Assembly (NCBI GenBank): GCA_002337005.1
Contig: DDFD01000037.1
Coordinates: 1 to 64,000, forward strand
Source: Flavobacteriales bacterium UBA1937
Lineage (GTDB): Bacteria; Bacteroidota; Bacteroidia; Flavobacteriales; Weeksellaceae
Length of the DNA stretch: 64,000 nt
Direction: 5' to 3'
The notes under the pieces were generated by a model. It worked only from the letters and a program-made list of their open reading frames with translations, made no database searches and was not told the origin of the DNA. The translations under genes and the position numbers were made by a program. Positions 35,202 to 45,266 of this stretch are shown here, in pieces (the stretch's first letter is position 1; each line of letters opens with the position of its first letter).

Positions 35202-37208
35202 TTAGTATTTAAAACAGTTATAAAAAATAGTTGCTTTAGTGGTGTTACTGACTACATTGTATCTAGCAAATTTTCCATCGCTTCTTAAAAAGTAACTAGT
35301 TGTTGTCGTAGAAGTAGGGTACGCAAGACCGCCCGATGCATTACTCTGATGAGGCCACAATACACCTATATAATTAGATCCTTTGTATTTAACCGCAACA
35401 TTTAGTCCGTTAAAATAAGAGGAGGTGCCAAGAGAAGTACTTCCTACAGGTGGTATTGATGCACCAGTAAATTGGTCTGTCAGGAATGAATCTACTAGTG
35501 GCATTGTTTGAGATGTCGTTATGTTGATTGGTGCTTGTGTAGTATAAGTTCCTGTTGTGTAAACCAAGTATATCTCCCCAGAATCTGTTAAGCCAAAATA
35601 CGTATCATATCTTAGCATTATAATTTGTTTGAAACTTAGAGCTTGTGTTGCAGCATTGGAATTGGCAAGCGTATATACAATGGATGTATCACCTTGAGAA
35701 GCTGCTCTTTTATCGTATATTTGTGCATAGTACAACTTTCCGTTATCTCCAAGAATAAATTGATTCACAGTATAATCATTTCCTTGTGGCGTCATAACAG
35801 CAGTTGCCTTTACTCCACCCGGAAGTGATGACAGGAAATAATTTCCGTTATCTGGATTCAAAGAAACAATTCTACCATCTGCAGTAACAAAATTAAAATG
35901 GTAAAATGCATTATTTGTACCAGGTGTACTGTTTGCATTGACATAATAGTATGCGGAAATTGTAGGTAGCTTGTCTGTTGTTTCTTTTATAGTGGTTCCT
36001 AACTGTGTAAGTACATTATTTAAGATGGTAGCAGGCAATGGTGTAGCATTGTTAATTAGCGTATTGCTTGCTGTTCTCAATAGTGTTTTTACATTGGTGG
36101 GTGTAGCCGTTTGCAGGTATGTAGATCCCGATGAGGCACTCAAACCTCCCCAGGTATAAAATAAATTATCTGCCTTGTTATAGGCAATATTCAACATAAA
36201 TGCCCCGGTTGCCCCATTATTTATTTGGTATTGAGTAGTAAACCATCCCCAGTTGGTAGCAGTTTGAGTTCCGACAGCAGAATAGGCATTTATTTCATAC
36301 ATTGGGAAAGCTGGTTGTCCCGCAGTGATTTGTGCATCTGTAGGCGGAGTTTTGTTTACAGCGCTTGGCCCCATAATTAGAGGATATTCGCAAGTAGGAC
36401 AAGTTTGGTTTCTTATTCCATTCCAAACCACAATTTTACCATCATTGCTTAGCATAGTGAAAGTAGAGCCTACTTTTCCTGAGTCGAAATTAGTATTGGT
36501 AAACTGTTTCCAGGTAGTGGTAGGATACATCTGTGTAACACGATTTACGGGTGCTGTATGAGCAAAATACTGATTCAGCCCTACATCTGACATTGCTGTA
36601 ACTTCGCCATAGTAAGATTCATCTAAAATATATCCCGTGTTAGAATAGAATTTCCCTGTTTGTGAAATAAAATATGCACCATATTCTTGATCGTGATAAG
36701 GTTGCCCATTTGCAAAACTGTCTAACCCAAAAGTTTTGATGTTTTCCAATTCTCCACTCTCGCAGGAAGAACCTGCTCCTGATGTAGAAGGATTTGATGT
36801 GCTTCCTCCTCCCGAAAGACAAGAAGACCAAGCACCATTTTCATAACCTCTTACACATTTTAGCGCAATATCATAAACCATCATTCCGTTTACAGGAAAA
36901 CTTACATCTGAAGCATTTGCTACACGTGTAAGAAGCAAGGCTTTATCTGTTGCTCTTAATTCCATTAGAGCACTAGCTTCTGGATTAGGCTGGTTAATGC
37001 CTACTTGACCATTGTCTAGCACCGTAAGCATTTCTGTATTACTAGAGTTACTTATTTTTAATGCTTTTGTACTTGCATTGTTTCCTTTAGAAACAATATC
37101 TAAAGTAGCACTTGGTGTAGATGTATTTATCCCGACAAATCCTGATTGTGCATTTATAAATGCAGTAGTTGCTATATTAAAAAATAAGAAATATAATTTA
37201 TTATTCAT
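35202..37208 (-). CDS. Large secreted protein with N-terminal 'VGI' module
   Basis: 668 residues. Signal peptide to INAQ (~21). The N-terminal module (VGINTSTPSATLDI; VGINQPNPEASALMELRA; LLLTRVANASDVSFPVNGMMVYD; ENGAWSSC) occupies ~22-132, then a GGGSTSNPSTSGAGS linker. The ~510-residue C-terminal part has repeated hydrophobic/aromatic strands and looks beta-rich (VTQMYPTTTWKQF, TMLSNDGKIVVWNG, FILGDNGKLYYAQIYD). No family is recognised, and no type IX sorting domain is evident at its end. The module resembles those on flavobacterial adhesins and phage-tail-like proteins. Confidence 0.65.
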   Translation of the reverse strand: MNNKLYFLFFNIATTAFINAQSGFVGINTSTPSATLDIVSKGNNASTKALKISNSSNTEMLTVLDNGQVGINQPNPEASALMELRATDKALLLTRVANASDVSFPVNGMMVYDIALKCVRGYENGAWSSCLSGGGSTSNPSTSGAGSSCESGELENIKTFGLDSFANGQPYHDQEYGAYFISQTGKFYSNTGYILDESYYGEVTAMSDVGLNQYFAHTAPVNRVTQMYPTTTWKQFTNTNFDSGKVGSTFTMLSNDGKIVVWNGIRNQTCPTCEYPLIMGPSAVNKTPPTDAQITAGQPAFPMYEINAYSAVGTQTATNWGWFTTQYQINNGATGAFMLNIAYNKADNLFYTWGGLSASSGSTYLQTATPTNVKTLLRTASNTLINNATPLPATILNNVLTQLGTTIKETTDKLPTISAYYYVNANSTPGTNNAFYHFNFVTADGRIVSLNPDNGNYFLSSLPGGVKATAVMTPQGNDYTVNQFILGDNGKLYYAQIYDKRAASQGDTSIVYTLANSNAATQALSFKQIIMLRYDTYFGLTDSGEIYLVYTTGTYTTQAPINITTSQTMPLVDSFLTDQFTGASIPPVGSTSLGTSSYFNGLNVAVKYKGSNYIGVLWPHQSNASGGLAYPTSTTTTSYFLRSDGKFARYNVVSNTTKATIFYNCFKY

Positions 37209-37275
37209 TTGTATCTCTGTTTTTGGTTGTGTTTAATTTATTATTATCGGGGTTTTGATTTTGTAAAAGATTTTA

Positions 37276-37758
37276 TTAGGGAGGAGGTTTAATATGATTA
37301 ACTTTTTTTGGAATATTTGATATAGAGTTAATAATATCAGAGTTTATTCTTTTAGAATTGAAGTCCTGATCTATGTAACTGAAAGTTTTAGGACTCTTAT
37401 AAATAAACTTGAAATTATTATTTATGAGATATTTGTTTTGTTTGCTGAAAATTGTAATTTTTTGGTTACCTTCTTTATTATTTAGGATAGGATAGAGATG
37501 TGTAATTTCTTTTTCATTATATTTTTTTAATTTGGGATTCCTATCTATAATTGTATTTACGTCATTATTATAGATAATTACACCTCCTAAAACGTAGATT
37601 GAAAAATTTTCATTGTTAAAAACGTGCTGGTATTGATCTTTAGACTTATTTAAAGTTTTGGCTTTAAATGGATAAGATAAATTACAAAGAATAAAGAATA
37701 CTAGAATAGCCCTAATATTCCCAAAATTCAGTTTTGGATTTTTCTTCTTTGTTATCAT
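37276..37758 (-). CDS. Secreted protein of unknown function
   Basis: 160 residues. A basic start followed by a hydrophobic segment (IRAILVFFILCNLSYPF) suggests an uncleaved or cleaved signal. The rest is rich in asparagine, lysine and isoleucine and ends IKPPP. No family is recognised. It lies 67 bases upstream of the large 'VGI' protein gene on the same strand, so they may be co-transcribed. Confidence 0.5.
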   Translation of the reverse strand: MITKKKNPKLNFGNIRAILVFFILCNLSYPFKAKTLNKSKDQYQHVFNNENFSIYVLGGVIIYNNDVNTIIDRNPKLKKYNEKEITHLYPILNNKEGNQKITIFSKQNKYLINNNFKFIYKSPKTFSYIDQDFNSKRINSDIINSISNIPKKVNHIKPPP

Positions 37759-38061
37759 TTTGTGTTTCTAAAACTTAGTTTAAGATTCCAAATGCAAATT
37801 TATCTTGAAAAAACTGTTTTATCACTTAAATTAATACACATAAAGATGTGGGGTGTATTGTATGAGCATAAATTGAAAAAAACATTCTTTTTCTCAAGAA
37901 TATTTAGATTTTTGATGATAACTTAGAATCTCGTAGTTTGATAGATTATGAAATAGATGGCCAAAATAATTTTTGTTTTTGCAATCACAAAAAAATTGAA
38001 TAAACCTTAAGTAAAATATTTAGATTTAAAGATGATTTTGAAAAAAAAAATTAATAAAAGC
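37759..38061. other. Gene-free AT-rich gap
   Basis: Upstream of the 37276-37758 gene. No credible ORF, repeat or RNA gene is seen; it contains A and T runs only, up to the terminator at 38062. Confidence 0.5.
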
Positions 38062-38095
38062 AAAGAACTCAAGCCTAAAACTTGAGTTCTTTTTT
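38062..38095. terminator. Terminator hairpin
   Basis: A perfect 12-bp stem (AAAGAACTCAAG / CTTGAGTTCTTT) with a seven-base loop and T runs on both sides. It follows the small lipoprotein gene on the minus strand. Confidence 0.85.
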
Positions 38096-38137
38096 TATTA
38101 TTTCTGTATAAATGAAATGTTTCTTCTGTTTTTGGAT

Positions 38138-38302
38138 TTATTTATTTCCTTTGGTAAATAACCAAAAAATTAATCCAATAACTGCAATTACCAAGATAAA
38201 TCCCCAATACATCCCTGCCTTAAAAATAGTTTTTACCGCTTCGCAACTGGTAAGTGTGGTAAGGATCAATAGATATGATACGAAGAATGTGTATTTTTTC
38301 AT
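38138..38302 (-). CDS. Small lipoprotein with one membrane helix
   Basis: 54 residues from the ATG at 38302: lipoprotein signal ending LTTLTSC (cysteine ~19), short linker EAVKTIFKAGMYW, then a hydrophobic helix GFILVIAVIGLIFWLF and KGNK. The frame extends upstream to 38344 but that would hide the lipoprotein signal, so 38302 is preferred. Similar tiny proteins are widespread in Flavobacteriia; function is unknown. It sits downstream of dps on the same strand. Confidence 0.65.
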   Translation of the reverse strand: MKKYTFFVSYLLILTTLTSCEAVKTIFKAGMYWGFILVIAVIGLIFWLFTKGNK

Positions 38303-38361
38303 AACCATAAGATTTAAAAAATAACTGGATTTACATAAATCCAATTATTCTAATGATTCAT

Positions 38362-38844
38362 TTATTTTTCTTCTCTGAAGTAATGTCTTAATTGCCAAGC
38401 CATTTTTTCGTGGTTTTGCATTAATCCTGTTAAGAAATCTGCGGTGCCTTTATCATTATATTTTTCTTCGCAATCGTCTATCGCTTTTCTTAAAGATTTA
38501 ATGATGGTTTCGTGATCTACTAGCGTTTCTTTTAGCATTTCTGTATTGCTAGGGATGTTTCCTGGTTTCTCTTTTAGCTGAGAGTGTTTCGCAAACTCTG
38601 TGGTGGTGCCAATTGCAACTCCTCCAAGGGTAGAGATTCTTTCTGCGATGTCATCTATGGCTTGTTCTAAAGCTTCGTATTGTTTTTCGAAAAGTAGATG
38701 GTATTGCATAAAATCTGAACCAGAGAGATTCCAATGGAATTTTCGTAGTTTAATGTAAAGTACATTTCCGTCTGCCAATACTTTGTTTAAAGTTTCATTT
38801 ACTTTTTTTAGGTTTGTGGCAGTAATGCCGATGTCTATTTTCAT
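38362..38844 (-). CDS. dps: Dps-family ferritin-like protein
   Basis: 160 residues, the usual length. The ferroxidase ligands of the inter-subunit site are visible: FHWN (H near 39), then FEKQYEALEQAIDDIAERI with the D and E ligands near 66-70. Dps forms a 12-mer that oxidises Fe2+ with peroxide and binds DNA in stationary phase. A -7 element (TACATTTG, minus strand 38881-38874) lies 30 bases upstream of the ATG. Confidence 0.93.
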   Translation of the reverse strand: MKIDIGITATNLKKVNETLNKVLADGNVLYIKLRKFHWNLSGSDFMQYHLLFEKQYEALEQAIDDIAERISTLGGVAIGTTTEFAKHSQLKEKPGNIPSNTEMLKETLVDHETIIKSLRKAIDDCEEKYNDKGTADFLTGLMQNHEKMAWQLRHYFREEK

Positions 38845-38873
38845 AATAATACTATTTTGTGATTTGTTAGTTG

Positions 38874-38881
38874 CAAATGTA
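38874..38881 (-). promoter_or_regulatory. -7 element upstream of dps
   Basis: TACATTTG on the minus strand, an exact consensus match. No TTG lies at a good distance (nearest spacer 25), which may reflect control by an activator. Confidence 0.5.
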
Positions 38882-38964
38882 TCATCATTATATAGGCTAA
38901 GGCTTACAACTTATTCATTAATTTTTATATTTTTTTACTCATTTACGATTTACCTTCCACCATC

Positions 38965-39705
38965 TTACTTCTTCAGTACCTCATCCAAAAACATCAAAGT
39001 ATGTTGCCAGGCTCTTTTTGCCATTACAGGATTATAATCTTTAGATTCTGGACTTGTAAAAGTATGTTTAGAATAAGCATAAGTATAAATTTGCCAATCA
39101 GCTTTTCCATCGTTCATTTCTTTAATAAGAGCGTTCATCATTTCTTGAGGTACGCTTTGGTCTTCAGCAGGATGTTCAATTAAAATTTTAGTAGGTAAAG
39201 AACCATTAGGTCTTGAAGCATCTTTGCCTAAACCACCGTGAATACTGATAACTCCAGCTACAGGGAACTGAGCTCTGGCAGCTTCTAGTGCGCCTGTTCC
39301 TCCGAAACAATAACCAATAACTGCGATTTTATCTGCGCCAGCTTTTTTGAGCTGTTCTAGTGCTAAACCAATTCTTTTTTGATAAGCCTGATAATCTTGT
39401 TTGTATTGTCCTGCAATTTTGGCAGCGGCAGTGTTATCTGTTGGTACATTTCCTTCACCATAAATATCTGCAATAAAAGCGATATAACCTTCTTTTTCTA
39501 AATCTAGCGCAGCTTGTTTGGCTTCTTGGTCTATTCCTTTCCAAGCAGGTAATATAAGTACGCCTTGTAGTTTTTTACCAGAGTTAGAAGTTACCAAGCC
39601 ATTCAGTTTTTGGTTACCATCGGTATAAACTACTGGTTTTAATTGTTGAGCAGAAACACTGAATAGTACAAGTGTAAAAAGCCCAAAGGAAAATAATTGT
39701 TTCAT
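38965..39705 (-). CDS. Dienelactone-hydrolase-family protein, exported
   Basis: 246 residues. Signal peptide ending SVSAQ (~20). Alpha/beta hydrolase fold with the nucleophile elbow GYCFGG (C133, cysteine as in dienelactone hydrolase), an acid region (EHPAEDQSVP) and the catalytic histidine in YSKHTFTSPESKDYN near 215. The physiological substrate is unknown; export implies a periplasmic role. Confidence 0.88.
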   Translation of the reverse strand: MKQLFSFGLFTLVLFSVSAQQLKPVVYTDGNQKLNGLVTSNSGKKLQGVLILPAWKGIDQEAKQAALDLEKEGYIAFIADIYGEGNVPTDNTAAAKIAGQYKQDYQAYQKRIGLALEQLKKAGADKIAVIGYCFGGTGALEAARAQFPVAGVISIHGGLGKDASRPNGSLPTKILIEHPAEDQSVPQEMMNALIKEMNDGKADWQIYTYAYSKHTFTSPESKDYNPVMAKRAWQHTLMFLDEVLKK

Positions 39706-39889
39706 TTTTATAAATTTTATTGAGGGAAGTTATGGATTTATTTTGATATAAAGCAATTGCGAGAAGTACAAGCCGAAAAGCTTTCTGTAGCTAGTGAGGT
39801 TAGAGAAGGCTGTGTCTTTTTTTTAAAATAAAATAAAAAATTTTTATTAAATTATTTTTAATTTTTTAATCATAATTAAAAATAAACAC

Positions 39890-39897
39890 TAAATTTG
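39890..39897 (+). promoter_or_regulatory. -7 element of the type IX-secreted protein gene
   Basis: TAAATTTG matches TAnnTTTG, 46 bases before the ATG at 39944. The upstream DNA is almost pure A/T without a TTG. Confidence 0.45.
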
Positions 39898-39943
39898 TTA
39901 ACTGTAAACATTTTATTTTATTAATTTATTAAAAATAATATTT

Positions 39944-41485
39944 ATGGTAAAAAAACTACTAACTTTCGTGGTATTGATTTCTATACAATCAATCGCGCAG
40001 ACCTTCACTTCCGGAATGATAGAGTATGGAAATGGGTCTTCTAATATTTTCAGTACAACCAGTATTGGCCCTGATGGTAAATTCTATTGTTTTTTCAATG
40101 ATGGTAATTTTACACACAGTAGTAACAATGTAAATCCTGTTTATCGATTGGTAAGGTGGGAACCTAGTTCTTCTACTTGGGCAAGTATTGCTAATCTAGA
40201 TGCATCTGTAATACCAGGAGTAATTATTTCATCAACTTATACGATGTTTAATGATGGCATGGCTATGGAGGTAGATGCTTCTGGCGGTTATCATATTTTG
40301 ATGAATTTATATACCGCTAATGGTTCTGAAATTAAATATGCTTATAGCAGTAATGGTACTGCTTGGACCTATACCAGTATTGATAATTCTAATAATCAAA
40401 CCAACTATTCTTACTCTAATTTACAAATGAAGTTAGATAGCTCTAATAGACCTCACATTTATTACCTCATCAAAAATATTGGTACTAATGGTATCTCTTC
40501 TAGAGTTTATACAATTATTCATAAATACTATAACGGGAGTTCTTGGGTTTCAGAAACTGCTTATACCCAAACAGGGGGCAATGGTACAGGGGCTAATGAA
40601 CTTAATATGATGTCTGCCTCATTAGATAGCAATAATAAGTCTCATATTGGTTTTGTGGCAGAAACTAATGGCAGTGGTACAGATGGCAGCCTTTTGTATA
40701 CTAACAATGTATCTGGTTCTTGGTCTGCACCAGTATTTTTGGCTACAGGAGCTACAGGAAATCCTGCAGCTGATAGAGTCTATATTCTATCCGATACCAA
40801 TAATAAGCAGCATATTGTATATAGAGACAATTCTACTTCTCTCAAGGTGAAATATACTACCAATAAATCTGGAACTTGGAGTGGAGGTCAGATTAATAAT
40901 AATCTTACTTCGGGTATTATGTCTTCAACTGATGGTTACTATAGCTTTACCAGAAATAATTATAATGATTTACTTTTGGTGTATAATGCTTCTACTTCTA
41001 CTACTAATACTGGGCAAGTTAACTATGCATGTTTATTTAACAATGGTTCTAATTGGCAGATAGGAAATATTTTTACTGGAAATAGCAGAACAGGTCAGTA
41101 TATCTCTGCTAAATATACCAATGCCAATAGTCTGATGGTGACTTTTGATCATTTTACAGGTACTGGAAGCCCTAGTTATGGCCCACCTAATAATCCTAGA
41201 CAGCTGCAGTATGCTACTAGCATCGTTAGCAATTTATCTACCGTTGAGACTCAAAAAAGCGAGATAAAAGTATATCCTAATCCTGCGAAATCATTTGTTA
41301 ATGTAGATGTTTCTAAGTTGACCAATGTAAGTCTGCAGATTCTAGATATGAGCGGAAAAGTCTTGATGAATGATCAGCCAAAATCTAATGCTAAAGTAGA
41401 TGTTTCTGCATTGTCTCCAGGGGTATATATCATTAAAGTGATTTCTGACCAAGGAATCAAAACATCCAAAATTGTAAAACAATAG
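39944..41485 (+). CDS. Type IX-secreted BNR/sialidase-like repeat protein
   Basis: 513 residues. Signal peptide to SIAQ (~19). The body is a likely six-bladed beta-propeller, with repeating units of the form D-x-x-N-[KR]-x-H-I (LDSSNRPHIYYL, LDSNNKSHIGFV, SDTNNKQHIVYR). The last ~75 residues are a type A sorting domain: IKVYPNPAKSFVNVDV, then LQILDMSGKVLM and LSPGVYIIKV, ending SKIVKQ. It is secreted or surface-bound; the ligand is unknown. Confidence 0.85.
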   Translation: MVKKLLTFVVLISIQSIAQTFTSGMIEYGNGSSNIFSTTSIGPDGKFYCFFNDGNFTHSSNNVNPVYRLVRWEPSSSTWASIANLDASVIPGVIISSTYTMFNDGMAMEVDASGGYHILMNLYTANGSEIKYAYSSNGTAWTYTSIDNSNNQTNYSYSNLQMKLDSSNRPHIYYLIKNIGTNGISSRVYTIIHKYYNGSSWVSETAYTQTGGNGTGANELNMMSASLDSNNKSHIGFVAETNGSGTDGSLLYTNNVSGSWSAPVFLATGATGNPAADRVYILSDTNNKQHIVYRDNSTSLKVKYTTNKSGTWSGGQINNNLTSGIMSSTDGYYSFTRNNYNDLLLVYNASTSTTNTGQVNYACLFNNGSNWQIGNIFTGNSRTGQYISAKYTNANSLMVTFDHFTGTGSPSYGPPNNPRQLQYATSIVSNLSTVETQKSEIKVYPNPAKSFVNVDVSKLTNVSLQILDMSGKVLMNDQPKSNAKVDVSALSPGVYIIKVISDQGIKTSKIVKQ

Positions 41486-41504
41486 ATAGACTAAATAATA
41501 ATTG

Positions 41505-41541
41505 AAAATAGGCTGTTTCACTATTGAGACGGCCTATTTTT
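41505..41541 (+). terminator. Terminator of the type IX-secreted protein gene
   Basis: AAAATAGGC / GCCTATTTT outer stem with a further inner GTTTC / GAGAC pairing and a T tail. Confidence 0.85.
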
Positions 41542-41689
41542 ATGAAGTTTTTTGAATCAAATTAAAGATGGTATTCAGGTTATTAACTTGTTTATATGTT
41601 CTTTGATTTATCCTTATCTAAATTAATTGCATTCTTCAGATACAAAAAGAATGATTTCGTAATAACTTTGTATAGAAAATCTCTATAAA

Positions 41690-42382
41690 ATGGAAACAAG
41701 CTACATTAGTCGACAAAAAATAGAAAGAGGCGAAGAAATAAAGGGAGAAGACATCAGAGAGGGCGTTTTTACCCTCATTCAAACTCAATACCCAGAATTT
41801 AGCAAAAATGATTTTATCTCTATTTCTGAACTCAACCAGTACCGAAGGTTATACCTTACCTCTTTAATCACCGAAGAAAGGGGAGAGCTGGCTGCCATAG
41901 ACCAAGATGTGATGAATGCCATTAAAAATAACGCTATTTTATCAGAAAACATACAAGACGAAATAGAATCTGAACTTACTTTTGGCGAAAAAATAGCAGA
42001 CCAAGTAGCAGCATTTGGCGGGAGTTGGACTTTTATACTCGCGTTTTTCTTTTTTATCCTGATTTGGATTTTTGTCAATATTTGGTTTCTCAATTCCAAA
42101 GCTTTTGATCCTTATCCTTTTATTTTACTCAATTTATTGCTTTCTTGCCTAGCCGCCATCCAAGCGCCCATTATTATGATGAGCCAAAACCGACAAGAAC
42201 AAAAAGACCGCATAAGAGGAGAACACGATTACAAAATTAACCTAAAAGCCGAATTAGAAATTAAACTTCTGAGCGAAAAAATAGATCACCTTTTGGTGCA
42301 TCAAAACAAAAAATTATTAGAAATTCAAGAAGTTCAAACCGATTATCTAGAAGACCTGATGAAGGTGCTTAAAACTAAATAA
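41690..42382 (+). CDS. DUF1003 membrane protein
   Basis: 230 residues. A soluble N-terminal part, then FGEKIADQVAAFGGSWTFI, two membrane helices (about 113-135 and 145-168, with FFFFILIWIFVNIWFL) and the family hallmark AAIQAPIIMMSQNRQEQKDRIRGEHDYKINLKAELEI, followed by a coiled coil. DUF1003 proteins may be cation-related channels; the function is not settled. It is transcribed alone. Confidence 0.88.
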   Translation: METSYISRQKIERGEEIKGEDIREGVFTLIQTQYPEFSKNDFISISELNQYRRLYLTSLITEERGELAAIDQDVMNAIKNNAILSENIQDEIESELTFGEKIADQVAAFGGSWTFILAFFFFILIWIFVNIWFLNSKAFDPYPFILLNLLLSCLAAIQAPIIMMSQNRQEQKDRIRGEHDYKINLKAELEIKLLSEKIDHLLVHQNKKLLEIQEVQTDYLEDLMKVLKTK

Positions 42383-42495
42383 CAAATTTAATCTTGTGAT
42401 TTGAGTTTTTTGGCATAAAAACTTTTTTTCCTTTAAAAAAAGAACATTAGCAAAAATAGTAATCATTAAAGGGTTTTTTCAGGATTTCCGTATGA

Positions 42496-42523
42496 TTGTT
42501 TTAGAAGGTTTTTATTATATTTG
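42496..42523 (+). promoter_or_regulatory. Promoter of the restriction-like operon
   Basis: TTG (42496-42498), 17 bases, TATATTTG (42516-42523): a full Bacteroidota consensus match, 21 bases before the ATG. Confidence 0.65.
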
Positions 42524-42544
42524 AAGGTTGAATTATAAAAACAG

Positions 42545-45262
42545 ATGAAGCCAAAAGAAATAAAAGAAAAACTATCAACTATTGCGATAAATGCTGACAA
42601 GGAAAATTTTATTTATGATTTTCTAATGGCTTTTGGTATTTCAAAAAATGCAGTTACCAGATTAAAAAAAGGAGATTCTAATCTTTCAAAAAAGGAAGGA
42701 GAATTGCTTTACAAAAACAAAATATTTTTTAAAGAAGAAACTACTGAAAATCTTTTAGACGCTATAGACGAAGCCACTAAAGACGACAAGATTCTAAAAC
42801 ACAATCCTCGTTTTATTGTGGTTACAGATTATGAAACCGTGGTGGCGGTAGATGTAAAACTAAAAGTAAACAAACGATTTTCTTTTGCCGAACTTCCTCT
42901 GCAGGCAGATTTTTTTCTGCCTCTTTCTGGTGCAGAGATTTATAAAGTTTCCACTAATAACAAAGCAGATAGAGACGCCGCCTATCAATTAGGGAGATTG
43001 TATGAAATATTAGTAAATGATAATCCAGATTGGTTGGCAAATGGAAGCCATCATCTCAATTTATTTCTTTCCCGTTTGTTGTTCTGTTTTTTTGCCGAGG
43101 ATACAGGCATTTTTGAGGTAGAAAGTATTTTTACTGAGACTTTAGTCAACAACACTAAAGACGATGGTTCTGATGTTGCTGAGTTTTTAAATACTTTATT
43201 TAAAAAGCTGAATAGCAAAACGGGTGATTTTCCAGAATACCTTAATTCATTTCCTTATGTAAATGGTGGACTTTTTAAAGATGATATCATCAGTCCGAAG
43301 TTTAGTAAAAAAGCAAGAAATATATTGGTAGAATCTGGTGAACTGAACTGGAGTGAAATCAATCCGGATATTTTTGGTTCGATGATACAGGCGGTTGCAG
43401 ACCCTGAACAAAGAAGCAATTTAGGAATGCATTACACTTCTGTTGAGAATATTTTGAAACTTATTAAGCCTTTATTTTTAGATGAGCTCGAAGACGAGTT
43501 CGATAAAAATATGGAGAATCCAAAAGGTTTAAGAAAATTAATTGACAGAATTTCTAAAATCAAATTCTTTGACCCAGCCTGCGGAAGCGGAAATTTCCTC
43601 ATTATTACCTACAAAGAAATTAGGAATCTTGAAGTTAAGATTATTCAACAACTTATTGCTTTAGAAAATGCCAGTTTATTTGGAGGTCAAAGTTTTGTGA
43701 GCAATATCAAACTCTCGCAATTCTACGGAATAGAAATAAAAGATTTTGCCCACGAAATGGCAATTCTTTCTCTTTGGTTGGCAGAGCATCAAATGAACCT
43801 CTATTTTGATGAAAAACTGGAAGGCTTTGGGAAATCTGAACCTATTTTACCATTAAAACAAGCAGGAAATATTGTGGCAGGAAATGCAGCCCGCATAAAT
43901 TGGGAACAAGTTTGCCCTAAAAATGAGGGCGACGAAATTTATATTATTGGGAATCCGCCGTATTATGGTGCTAGAAAACAAGATGGGAATCAAAAATTAG
44001 ATATTGAATATGTTTTTAAAAAAGACATAGGAATAAACAATTTAGATTATATAGCAATTTGGTTTTACAAGGGTGCAAAGTATATTGAAGATTTTAATGC
44101 TAAGATGGCTTTTGTTTCTACTAATTCTATATGCCAAGGAGAACAGGTGTCATTATTTTGGCCAAAAATATTAGATTCTGAGATAGAAATCTTCTTTGCT
44201 CACCATTCGTTTAAATGGACTAATAATGCTATTGGTAATGCTGGAGTTACAGTTATTATTGTTGGATTAAGAAATAAGACTTCGCAATCAAAATATTTAT
44301 ATGATAATAACATTAGAAGAGAATCTAAAAACATTAATGCTTATCTGTTGGATAGCAGCGATATTTATATTTATCCACGTTCCAAACCTTTATCTAAATT
44401 AACTGAAATGAATTTTGGAAGTATGCCTAATGATGGAGGTTTTCTAATTTTTTCGGATTTAGATTTGGATAATTTTAAATCAATAAAGTCTTCGGATTTA
44501 TTTATTAAAAAATTTATGGGTGGATATGAGTTTTTAAATGGTATAAATAGATATTGCTTGTGGTTTGATTCTGAAAATTATAAGAATTTTATTGATGAAA
44601 AATTAATTAATGATAGATTTTTGGAAATAAAAAGACTTCGTGAAAATAGTAAAAGAATAGCGACCCAAAAGTTAGCTGATATTTTCTATTCATTTGGAGA
44701 AGTACGACACAAAGAAACAGATTCAATAATTATTCCAGCCACATCATCTGAACGAAGGGAATATATTCCAATGGGATTTTTAGATTCAGATACAATAATT
44801 TCTAATTCTGCAATGGCAGTTTACAATGCCACCCCTTGGCTTTTCGGAATTCTCCATTCCAAAATGCATATGGTTTGGGTAGATGCAGTCGGTGGAAAAT
44901 TGAAAACAGATTATAGATATTCAGCTAAATTGTGTTATAATACTTTCCCGTTCCCAGAAATCAGCGAAAAGCAAAAACTCACCATTAATGAATATGTTTT
45001 TGCCATTTTAGATGAACGTGCTAAATATCCAGAAAAAACAATGGCTTGGCTCTACAACCCCGAAACAATGCCTAAAGAACTGAAACAGACACATCAAAAT
45101 CTGGATAAAGCCATAGAAGAAATCTACAGAATGGGCAATCCTTTTACGTCGGATGCGGAGCGTTTGGAGCATTTATTTAAACGTTATGATGAGATGATCA
45201 AAAAGGACACACTATTTGCGAAGCAAAAGAAAACAAGAAAGAAAAAATCAGATTTATCTTAA
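42545..45262 (+). CDS. Class I DNA adenine methyltransferase, MmeI/DrmMI-type
   Basis: 905 residues. An N-terminal ~160-residue region (HNPRFIVVTDYETVVAVD), a helical spacer ending at LGMHYTSVENI (~294-303), then the methyltransferase core: SAM motif FFDPACGSGNFL (~341-352) and catalytic motif IV NPPY (470-473). A long target-recognition region (~520-780) precedes a C-terminal helical part (FPEISEKQKLT). It would methylate adenine at a specific sequence, marking self DNA. I see no PD-(D/E)xK nuclease motif at the N-terminus, so cutting would fall to the GIY-YIG partner. Confidence 0.88.
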   Translation: MKPKEIKEKLSTIAINADKENFIYDFLMAFGISKNAVTRLKKGDSNLSKKEGELLYKNKIFFKEETTENLLDAIDEATKDDKILKHNPRFIVVTDYETVVAVDVKLKVNKRFSFAELPLQADFFLPLSGAEIYKVSTNNKADRDAAYQLGRLYEILVNDNPDWLANGSHHLNLFLSRLLFCFFAEDTGIFEVESIFTETLVNNTKDDGSDVAEFLNTLFKKLNSKTGDFPEYLNSFPYVNGGLFKDDIISPKFSKKARNILVESGELNWSEINPDIFGSMIQAVADPEQRSNLGMHYTSVENILKLIKPLFLDELEDEFDKNMENPKGLRKLIDRISKIKFFDPACGSGNFLIITYKEIRNLEVKIIQQLIALENASLFGGQSFVSNIKLSQFYGIEIKDFAHEMAILSLWLAEHQMNLYFDEKLEGFGKSEPILPLKQAGNIVAGNAARINWEQVCPKNEGDEIYIIGNPPYYGARKQDGNQKLDIEYVFKKDIGINNLDYIAIWFYKGAKYIEDFNAKMAFVSTNSICQGEQVSLFWPKILDSEIEIFFAHHSFKWTNNAIGNAGVTVIIVGLRNKTSQSKYLYDNNIRRESKNINAYLLDSSDIYIYPRSKPLSKLTEMNFGSMPNDGGFLIFSDLDLDNFKSIKSSDLFIKKFMGGYEFLNGINRYCLWFDSENYKNFIDEKLINDRFLEIKRLRENSKRIATQKLADIFYSFGEVRHKETDSIIIPATSSERREYIPMGFLDSDTIISNSAMAVYNATPWLFGILHSKMHMVWVDAVGGKLKTDYRYSAKLCYNTFPFPEISEKQKLTINEYVFAILDERAKYPEKTMAWLYNPETMPKELKQTHQNLDKAIEEIYRMGNPFTSDAERLEHLFKRYDEMIKKDTLFAKQKKTRKKKSDLS

Positions 45263-45266
45263 GTAA

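Noticed and set aside
36640..36831. Short ORF inside the large 'VGI' protein gene
   Set aside because: It is a shadow in another frame of a gene with a clear signal peptide and module structure.
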